A DNA stretch of 64,000 nucleotides from Agelas oroides (taxonomy: Eukaryota; Porifera; Demospongiae; Agelasida; Agelasidae). The first letter of the stretch is position 1, and each line of letters opens with the position of its first letter. Positions 55,820 through 64,000 of this stretch are shown here, in pieces. The notes beneath the pieces were generated by a model. It was not told the origin of the DNA and made no database searches. It saw only the letters and a program-made list of their open reading frames with translations. The stretch spans positions 28,026,816 through 28,090,815 of the forward strand of contig OX422183.1 of NCBI GenBank assembly GCA_949130485.1, in the 5' to 3' direction. Position numbers and translations under genes: made by a program.

Positions 55820-56765
55820 GATGTGAATGGTGATGGTGGTTCTTTTCCGAATGTTGAGGATCATGCTGCTTCTAAGAGAAGGGCCAGTTACCCTGGAGCA
55901 CTCAAGCAGCGCAGTACACCCCTAACAACCCAAACACATAACCAGGAACATGGGGTAAGCATGTTACGAACTAAGTCAAACAGACATGGTTTCAATTCAA
56001 ACATGTCCACACATACAACATTCTAGTATGCCATTTCACCACAGTATTACTTGTAACAAACAGTTACATTTCGTAGATGGAACAACATGAGCCCGAAAGG
56101 CAAATGCTGTTCCATCTGGGGAATGTAACTTATTTGTTGGATGTCATCCCTAGCAACCCACTGCCATACCCTACTATCACTTCCAACGATTTTACATCAT
56201 GTTATTCAAGTTCAAAGATTTGGTAACCTACAGCAAATGCGTGTGTTAGGTTCTGTGTGACTGCTCTTTAAACTGGTGAATTGGTTGCAATCATCATGAA
56301 TGTATGTCATGAAGCCATTCAGCTACTCTCTCAATATTCACATGCAGAACTAGCTACCAGATCCATCTAGAAAGCTTCCCTATCAAACACTAAAATTGCT
56401 CCATTCACTTGTAGCCAATGATGCAACTAAGCTACAGTGTTCAATCTATGCTGAACTTGATTCTAGTTCTCTAATTCTCCATGTTTCTACATAGCTGCTA
56501 TAATGCAAGTCGTAACTCAGGCAAAGCAAATCTCTGGAGTAGAGAATAGTTACCGACATTTCCTTCGTAACATAACATTCTCTACTATTTCCATTCATTG
56601 TCAATAATATTTACGTATATTTCCTGTTTGCTGTTTCATCTGGGGAATTAACTCATTGCTTGTTAGCCCTAGCGACCCAATGTCATACCGATTATCATTT
56701 CCACCCATTCCATTTTTTGTTGCTCAAGTTTAAATGTTAATTAAACAACATCCAAGAAATGTGAG
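55588..56765. repeat. Three copies of a small repeat with TTTGTTGGATGT arms
   Basis: 55588-55697 has TTTGTTGGATGT and inverted ACATCCAACAAA at its ends. 56130 (TTTGTTGGATGTCATCCCTAG) and 56655-56760 (ending AACATCCAAGAAATG) are diverged copies with shared GCAACCCACTGCCATACC-type interiors. They flank the tail exon on both sides. Confidence 0.65.
55820..55954 (+). CDS. Tail exon after the coiled coil (135 bp)
   Basis: TTTTTGACAG acceptor, GTAAGC donor, phase 0-0, 45 residues: DVNGDGGSFPNVEDHAASKR, then RASYPGALKQRSTPLTTQ. Not coiled coil; Ser/Thr-rich and basic with KRRAS (a possible basophilic kinase site). It follows in frame from the array and still has a donor, so the gene goes on beyond the region I could resolve. 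Confidence 0.72.
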
Positions 56766-57061
56766 GTGAATGTTGGGCAGTTTGAGAATGCTGACTTACG
56801 TAGTTGGAGTGTGAGGATCCCAACCATAAACAAAATAGCTAGAGGGAGGATCCTCCCGAAGAGGAGTGTGGCCTGGTTCGATATGCAACTGAAGCTGTTG
56901 CAGATGCAAATCCCAAACAGTTCCAAATTCTATAGTGTGCTTGGCCAACATGGACTTAAGTGGAATCGCATTGTGAGTGGTATACTGTCATGTTCATTTT
57001 TCCGATACTAAGCAATGAGCTGACATCCTGGATCAGATTGGGGAGTAGATTAGGTCCTTGA
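55955..57061. other. No confirmed exon
   Basis: An open frame at 56766-57011 (+) is unrecognised. A 48-bp exon candidate at 56077 is part of a hairpin (see rejected). Confidence 0.4.
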
Positions 57062-57600
57062 TCAGAGGTACCCCGCGTCAACTTGCAAAATGTGATTCAC
57101 CAGCAATCGAGCAATGGTCTCACTTGCTTGATCTTCTGCAATGTATTGGATCATGCTGTTGAGCTTAGGGTCAGCACGCTGCTGCTTAACCATTTTCTCC
57201 GCCATTGTCGGTGGTAACCTGTCTGATGAATTTGTCCACTTCCAAATTTGCTGGCAGTGCGGGGCTTCTGGATAAAGCATCAGCATTAGCATGTTTTCGG
57301 CCAGGCCAATACTTGATTTCCACGTTGAACTCAGCAAGAGTCTGGCTCCATTGAGTAAGCCTCCCAGATGGGTGATGGACTTTCAGCATGGCTCGTAGGG
57401 GAGCGTGATCTGTAGGTCAGTAATCCCATTGTTGTTCTCACGTTTGGATAGGGTGCAGCTGGCGTAAGCCGCTGGATGCATCTGTCCATCTTCAGCTTCT
57501 GCTCCAGCACAGCACCAAGTCCCTGGCCACTGGCTTCAGTACGGAGGATAAAAGATCGGAATAAGCCAACACAGGTGGTTAAGTAAGCAACTCCTTATCG
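57062..57600 (-). pseudogene. Gypsy RNase H remnant
   Basis: Minus-strand words GQGLGAVLEQ, GRLTQWSQTLAEFNVEIKYW and GRKHANADALSR are the end of a Ty3-type RNase H; broken by at least two frameshifts, the last near 57250. Confidence 0.78.
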
Positions 57601-57623
57601 AATGACTGCTGACACTGAAGGGT

Positions 57624-57978
57624 CTAGTCATCTGCTTTGAGACCTGATTCCTCTATCAGCAAAACTGAATCCTTCGTCCAACAATGGTCAGGTTCAAACA
57701 CGACTGGGCAGTTAGTAAAAGCAATTTCAGCCATCAGGGCCTTCACAAATGTAACCCTTCTACCTGGCACCCTTTCGCTTGAATCAACTGCACTGTTATA
57801 TTTTCCTTGATGGTGAATCTCCACCACATGACTCTACACCTGGGGCAGGTATCATAAGAACAAGGGATATTACCACGTTGATACCTAATAGACATGGCTC
57901 CCCTTCAGCTCCTACTTCATAGCATAAGTAGACTGTAGATACCACTGACTTCCCCTGCCATTCAAACATCACTTCCAC
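57624..57978 (-). pseudogene. Gypsy protease-region remnant
   Basis: Pieces VYLCYEVGAEGEPCLLGINV and LMIPAPGVE, then a stretch ending EESGLKADD, fit the region between protease and RT of sponge gypsy elements. Shifted near 57820. Confidence 0.6.
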
Positions 57979-58724
57979 TTGGGCTCAATTAGGTATGGGT
58001 CACTGACTGTAGTCCTGCAATACCAGATCAAGGGGCCTGAGTGCTCCTACTGGAATCTCAGCTTCCAGTCCAACCTTCTTGAACAACCCAAACGACATGA
58101 AGACCCTGGGTCCGCCATGCCATCAACAAGACTGCCAGCCACCTTCATGGTCACATAGTACAGGGGAACAAAGTGACCCATGCAGAGACAGCATCCACAG
58201 CAGCTTTGGACTGGTAGGCACTTGACGTGTGTTGAAACTCAGCTCTTGCCAGTTCATCAGCAAGTCTCTCACATGCTCGTCAAGACTCTCCCCTCTCTGG
58301 GATGTTTTACCACCTGTAACTGTCCAACTGGTAGCTGTCCTGGTTGAGTCCCTTCCTACCGCTTCTGATGGGGGCCTCCCCTGCGGGCAATCCCGCAGTT
58401 TGTAGCATGTGCTGCCACACTTCCCACATCTCTAGTGTCTCCTTGGGGTGGATGAATACTTGGCAAAATTTCATCAGGATGGTTCTTGTTTGTCTTGTGT
58501 TGCCTGTTCCAACAACCTTGAGTGATCTGTGCTACATGTCTGATGGATCTTGTTCAGTTACCTCTCTTGTCTTCAGCAGCTCTGGATTGTTGCAAACAGT
58601 TTCCAACATCTTTTTGTAGACAGGAGCAATTTCCCCTGGCACTTCCTGCCTCTTCAGCTGGTTCTTTCACTCTTGCCTTAGACTTTAAGTCTTGGTCTAT
58701 CTGGACCGCATTCCGTAATTCCAG

Positions 58725-59580
58725 TCAAGCAATGTCTTGAACTTCCGGGTATACTGTGAGCTTCTGCTTCCTCTTAAGGAGCTGAGTGGACGAGAATGTC
58801 TCCCTTCGGACAGGGGCTAGTCGGCTCCTCAGACCACCAACAGCGATGCCAAATCTGTATTTAGACTCCTCTGGCAGAATACTGAATAGCTGTTCAACTC
58901 GACCCTTCAGCCGCAGCTCAAGTTGCAACAACTTCTCATGATCATTCCACTGTTATAATTCGGTGTTCTTCTCCAGCTTTCAATCAAATGTGTCCTTGTC
59001 ATTTTGGGCTTCTTCACCAGCAAAGGTTGGCAAAGATGGTAGGCTAAGATGGACAGTCTTGTTGCCCACCCCACTGACATCTCAATAGTCTTGCTTGGTT
59101 CTTGGTGGAGGTGCACATCTTTGGTCCCTTGTCAGCAGGGGTGCACCCGTTCCCTGAGATGGTGCCGCCTGATCTAGTATTCGTGTTCGGTACATCATCC
59201 ACCTTTTGACTAAGCTTTTCTTTGAGTAGTGCGATTAGTTCATCACGAGCTTCCAGTTTCTTGTGATGACCGGCTTGAGCACAATTTTTAGCTCGGGCCG
59301 CCTGCAGTTCCATTTCACGCTCGCAGCATTCCAGCTTCCACTCCAGCTGGTTTATTCTGTTGTTAGCGTTGTCCAGGTCCAGGTCCAATTGGGTCGCATG
59401 TTCCTTCGTGGTGGCAAACTCAGTCTCCACCTCCTTTAATCCACCGCAAACCTTGTGTCATGCATCTTCTAATTTTTGTTTGACCTGGTCAACTTTCTGC
59501 TGCAGTGCGATCAGCAGTTGTTCAGCTTACTCGACTCATCTGAGTGCTTCATCTCTTGCAACCTCTACACCATGATTCAC
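58725..59580 (-). pseudogene. Gypsy gag remnant
   Basis: A long helical part (ATQLDLDLDNANNRINQLEW, ARDELIALLKEKLSQKVDD) followed by LELRLKGRVEQLFSILPEES and LLKRKQKLTVYPE, as in the gag of gypsy elements. Three frames must be joined, so it is broken. The zinc knuckle was not found. Confidence 0.65.
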
Positions 59581-61233
59581 CCACTTGAGCGTAGACTAGA
59601 ACCCCATGACACTTTCATATGCAAAGCACTATTTTATAAAATACAAGTCGAGCCAGGCCTTAATATACTTGATTACATGGTAGGATATTCTGATTAGATG
59701 CATCCTGCAGTTATTCAGCATTCAAAGAGATTATAACCTGAACATATAGTAGTTATGCATATTCCATGATGTTCTTGTGTGTCTATCCAGCAGTCCAAAA
59801 TTGTAGTCTGTCCAATATGTCAAAGCAATTTCTTTCTCAAGGAATTTAGTTGTTGTTTCCTTTAGTTTCCTGTTCTCCTTCCTTCTTTCTTTCTGTCTTC
59901 TCTGACCCTAAACAGCTTCCCATATGTGTGGAAGTCTTGCTACCACCCTCTTACACTGGCTACACTCTGAGTGGAGTATGGAGTAAACCTCCTTCTGCAG
60001 CCTATTCTTGTCAATGGGAGGTGATATCAATAAATTGGGTAGGCACATGGTTGCATAAACCAAGTATCTCAACAAGTTCATCAGGGGCGGATCCAGAGAT
60101 TGAAGAAGGGGGGCACACATAGAGTGGGGGTTGGTGCAGCCATGTGGTGTGCGCAGTGCATGCAGTTTTTATCGAATGGCGTGTGTAACGCACAGCATTC
60201 TAGGGGTGTCTGGGGGCATGCTCCCCAGCAAATTTTTAAGATTTAGACCATAATTTATGAGAGTGCTTCTGAGGCTGTCGGAGATCACCATAACCACACA
60301 AAATTTATGGCAACTGGACTGTAACTCAGGCCATTCATCGTATGGTCGTTTCTCGGAGCCCCTTCCCTTCGGAATCAGCCTTTGTATATGAGGCACTGCC
60401 ACAGAACTGTCTCTTGGGAGCTGCAGATTTGAGTGCTTTATGTTTGCAGGACATGAAGCAGTGATTCATATGGAGATGTGCGCTGTGTCGGAGTAACTAC
60501 GTGCGCTAAGCGCGTGGTAAACCTTCACATTTAGCGCTTGCTCAGTCCCGAAGACGGGGGAGGGAATGGCCTTGAACACAGTATTTACAGTAGTTTTATT
60601 TGAGTCAATGGCATGACAATTAAGTACAGCATAAAAGTGTGTTGATAGTGCAAGAGTGAGGAAATGAAGTGGGAAGGAGGGTAGAGACAAATTAAAATGT
60701 ATACATAACATTTTGTGACATCTGTTCGCTTCTGTCTTCTGGTCTTTTTCCTTTGGCCACTATTTTCCTGTGTTGTTTGCGAGTCATTGTCGGAGGATGA
60801 AACAAACTGTGGCCAGCATCAGCAACCGTACCGAAGATGGCTCAAGTTGAAGCATCCATGGCAACTTACTCCTTGTTTGTCATGGCAGCTACGGACCGAC
60901 CATCAACAGCTGGCTGCTTGTAGACCGTACAAATTATACATGCCAAGTTGAGATCACATCAGGTAAGGGCCGTGCATAAATGGCACTCATATGCGCCAGA
61001 GATTCAGCTCGTTATTTCAGCGTGAACCTCACTCTATTCATGTGTAGCCATAGTAGCTGCCTTGGCTGGAGAAATGTCACTGCATGCAATTTGTGATACC
61101 TATACCTTTGGTGAGGACTATCAAATTTGGCTTATAACCGCAAATAGTAGACAGTGACAATCCTGCTGTGTGCCATGACAAAATAGAACATAAGCCGTGT
61201 GCTGCTTGCTCAGGCTCGCCCCATGATGATGAA
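59581..61233. other. Intergenic/intronic with a MITE fragment
   Basis: CAGGGGCGGATCCAGAGATT at 60083 through GTCTGGGGGCATGCTCCCC near 60230 is the typical end of a widespread animal MITE type; related fragment at 26707. An open frame at 60715-60951 (+) is unrecognised. Confidence 0.45.
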
Positions 61234-63146
61234 TCATCTGACTAGTTTATCAGAAGAGAGTTCACGGTGATGAAGGTAGGTCTGTGACCGATCAATTTCT
61301 GAATCAATTCCCTGCCTTCTACACAGTGGTGAGTTAATGAGGGTTCCTTCATAGCATTTTTGATGAACTTTCATTACTGTTGCACCACTGGGGCCTTTCG
61401 CTGTAAGAAAATCATGATAGAATCTTATCCCAGGTAACTCAGTGTGAAGAAGCTCTCTCCAGCGAAATACACCAGAGCCATCCTCTACATGGGTAAATGC
61501 ATGCCGTTCACAAACAACTTTTAGTTCAGTGATGTTAAACACATCTGAGGTGTTGTATGTAGCTATCAGAGAACAAGCAGTCTGGGGCAAACTCAGTGTG
61601 ACCTGCTACCATAAAACTTACATGTATGTGGTCGATGTTACTGCTTGAGACCATTTCAACATACCAGGCAAATAAGTATCGATTTTTGTTGGTACCATTG
61701 TCTAGAAAAATACAAACTCTGTTGATCCATGGGTAGGCCAAACGAACAGTTTGAAGGTGATTCTCCAGAATATAACAAGTGTAAACTGATGTTTTAAAGC
61801 CTCCAGTTGATCAGTGTCAGCTTCACTAAGGCTAGCTTTCTGCTCAAGCTCAGCAATCTTTTTCCACATACTTCTACACCTCTCAATCATTGCATAATGG
61901 AATTCACGAGCTTTGAAAGCATCTTCCTCCATACACTTTCTTTTGTGTTTCAATCTTTGTTCCCATTTGGTGTATTTCATTTCTTTGAGCACTTCCTGAC
62001 TCCACTAGATGCTTTTTTGTTGCTTTTAGCGACTTTAGTTTCACATCACGCTCTTTGCATTATCACAGTAGTCGGTCATAAGGGGGCACAATGCATGTTT
62101 GAGCCTGTGCTTTTTTAACTAACTAGAGTGGGAGCTACAGTGCCCAATATTGCTTCCTACCCAAATTTACGCACATTGACTCCCCCTAAGAATGGAGAGC
62201 CAAACTACAGTGAGAAAGAAAATCATCACTTATGGCTCAGAGAGAACAAGGTAAACCAGAAGTGAAGTCTGGGTCAACAGTGCATGACTCCCATTTGGCT
62301 GAGTGTCTCCATCCACAAATTGTAGAATGTCCTGTAGAATAGAATGTTATATTTACTATGCTTGTTTCTCCTATGGCTACAACCTTCACTGTGATGAGGG
62401 ATAAAGAGCTACAGTGTATTTATCTGATACGATAGTACTATAGATGTTTGTGTACTTGAAATGGACAGTGTCATGAATGTTATACTAACTTACCTGTTGC
62501 ACATCGGATCAGATTTTGTCCTGTTCAATGTTTTGCCAGCAAGTCCATGCCTCTCATGTGGGTAACGAACCATCACTGGCGCTGCTGTGTCTGATTTTTC
62601 CACCAAGCCTGAAAACTCTCAGAGGGGATTTCTGGCATCTAAATATAGTCAATGAGCCTTTCATTTTTGACATCTGCCTTTTTCATTTCTCTCACGGGTT
62701 CCTGTGCCTACTTTTGTTTTATCTTCCTTTGCTTGGCTAGACGCTCAGAATGGACACTGATGTAAGCGAGAATACAGTAATGACAGTAGCGGTAGTTACA
62801 GTGTGCATCAAAGAGGTTTTCCCTAATCCAAATATATTCTGTTCATATACTTCCTCTTTTCCATGCCTACCTATATCATTGAACGCTTTGCCAAGTTTCT
62901 GCAAATGGTAATGACAGGCACTGCACCCTCGTCGGAGTCTTTTAGGCAAGGGTTCTTCGCACGATAGTTGTGAATCATTGGTAAACGATCGTAACAGATC
63001 GCCATCATGCTGCTTATAGGCAGCGCGTACCTGACCTCCAATGTACCTCTCTGCTTTCCTTTGCCACTTTTGGCGTCTACCAGACGGTGTAGCAGTCTCC
63101 CTGGCATCAATACTATGTAAGTCACCTTTTCAAGTGCAGTATTCAT
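61234..63146 (-). pseudogene. Broken transposon-associated gene of unnamed family
   Basis: Read leftward: a Cys/His part (63146-62737, with GCSACHYHLQKLGKAF), a coiled part (61992 on: YTKWEQRLKHKRKCMEEDAF, KKIAELEQKASLSEADTD), then INRVCIFLDNGTNKNRYLFA, VSFMVAGHTEFAPD and YNTSDVFNITELKVVCERH. I recall LDN..NKN and AGHT.FAPD in a transposon-associated family widespread in sponges and cnidarians, probably an RNase H-like nuclease; that role is unproven. Breaks: frame changes near 61760 and 61565, and the first half of the nuclease domain is missing. Confidence 0.6.
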
Positions 63147-64000
63147 TCATAGTCAGCTCGATCTTGGCGATCCTTGGCCCCAGGACTGGCCAGGAGCACC
63201 AAAAAAACTCCATTAAAAAGCGGAAGAGCTATGGAAATGAGATTTCTGGCTAGTTTTCTCATAGAACTACGTGAGACAAGTTACTTGGGAGGAAACAAAC
63301 CTTTTATTTCCTCCTCCATTTCATGGAAGTTATGTCATGCACGTAAGCTCACGACTGACACATGTGAAATCTGTTCAAAGCACACAGTGAACAAAGTGTG
63401 AGCAGCATGCATGCAGTTGAATGCATGCATACCACGTCTGTGTAGCATAGTTGTGGCTCACATCCATGCAGCCAAAAGGTAGCTATGCAGGAAATATATT
63501 TAGGCAGAAGAAATGACCTGAGTGTGAACAGAACAGAACAGGCATGCACATGACCTAACTACAACTTAATGAAAGAGGTGTCAGGACAAACAGAGACTAA
63601 GCTATATTGCACAAGCCTGAAAAGTAACAGTACCATTTAGAACTATGTCTGTAGCTACACAGCACTGGCACAAATTACTAAATAACTTAGGTCGGTTAAG
63701 GCGGTCCCAAATTGCATTCTTCGTGAGAGAAGTGAGCTTTGATAGTAAAAATAATTGCCGATTTGAGGTGTAAAAACACATAATACTTGCTTCTTGGAGT
63801 TTCAGATTGTATTTGGTATAGTGTCCCTATCCAGATAGCTTAAACAAAGAGCTTTCGCTCAATATCCACTGCATCAGGATTGAAAGGCATTTGACGTTCC
63901 GCATAATAGCAAAAATTTACAGTCCCGTACAGCTTTGTGCGCCTTTTATAACAGAGTAAGTGTTTACATTTTTAAACTCTTCATGCCCATAGCTTCTTGA
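63147..64000. other. Nothing recognised
   Basis: Short open frames only; no repeat in common with the rest of the window was noticed. Confidence 0.35.

Larger units (their letters stand above)
57062..59580 (-). mobile_element. Degenerate gypsy-type (Ty3) retroelement
   Basis: Read leftward: gag pieces (59580-58725), protease-like piece (57978-57624), RNase H piece (57600-57062). The reverse transcriptase core and integrase are missing and no LTR pair was recognised. Several frameshifts and stops. Clearly dead. Confidence 0.8.

Noticed and set aside
56077..56124. 48-bp phase-0 exon MEQHEPERQMLFHLGN
   Set aside because: Acceptor and GTAACT donor exist, but the segment with its flanks forms an inverted repeat (AGTTACATTTCGTAGATGGA against the mirrored TCCATCTGGGGAATGTAACT), so it is better explained as a hairpin.

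Overview
This 64 kb window is AT-rich animal genomic DNA with spliceosomal introns and very many transposable elements. The kind of genes and elements (a death domain plus membrane segment plus coiled coil gene, a Ngaro-type tyrosine-recombinase retrotransposon, a THAP transposase with a SWIM/YqaJ/PHD partner, many TTAA-flanked MITEs) best fits a marine invertebrate, most likely a demosponge. This is inferred from recall of protein families, not from a database search.

One host gene on the + strand appears to run through most of the window. From 1964 to 9902 it has a death-domain exon, a one-pass membrane exon and a 236-residue domain exon, all joined in splice phase 1, then a 35-bp adaptor exon that converts phase 1 to phase 0. 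From 11729 to 54728 follow at least 23 tiny phase 0-0 exons (13 of them exactly 45 bp) that each encode one turn-multiple of a highly charged coiled coil with consensus EEMKEKHKKELQALE. They total 1044 bp (348 residues) spread over 43 kb. A 135-bp tail exon at 55820-55954 keeps the frame. The array has grown by exon-plus-intron block duplication, carries decaying exon relics, and is the main discovery in the window.

The introns are a transposon museum. A TTAA-flanked 13 kb unit (12893-25955) holds a THAP/DDE transposase (+) and a convergent SWIM-YqaJ-PHD gene (-), both broken, and is itself invaded by a Ngaro-type retrotransposon (14248-20204) with split direct repeats A1-B1-A2-B2, a spliced gag-like gene, RT/RNase H and a tyrosine recombinase cut just before its catalytic Tyr. 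Other insertions are a fold-back element (6531-7366), TTAA MITEs, a family with 9-bp target duplications (one member carries a RecQ-like helicase fragment), TA-flanked mariner-like MITEs, hairpin MITEs, and a five-deep nest at 46071-51140.

From 57 kb on lie a degenerate gypsy-type retroelement (-) and a broken transposon-associated gene (-). No tRNA, rRNA, CRISPR or bacterial features were seen.
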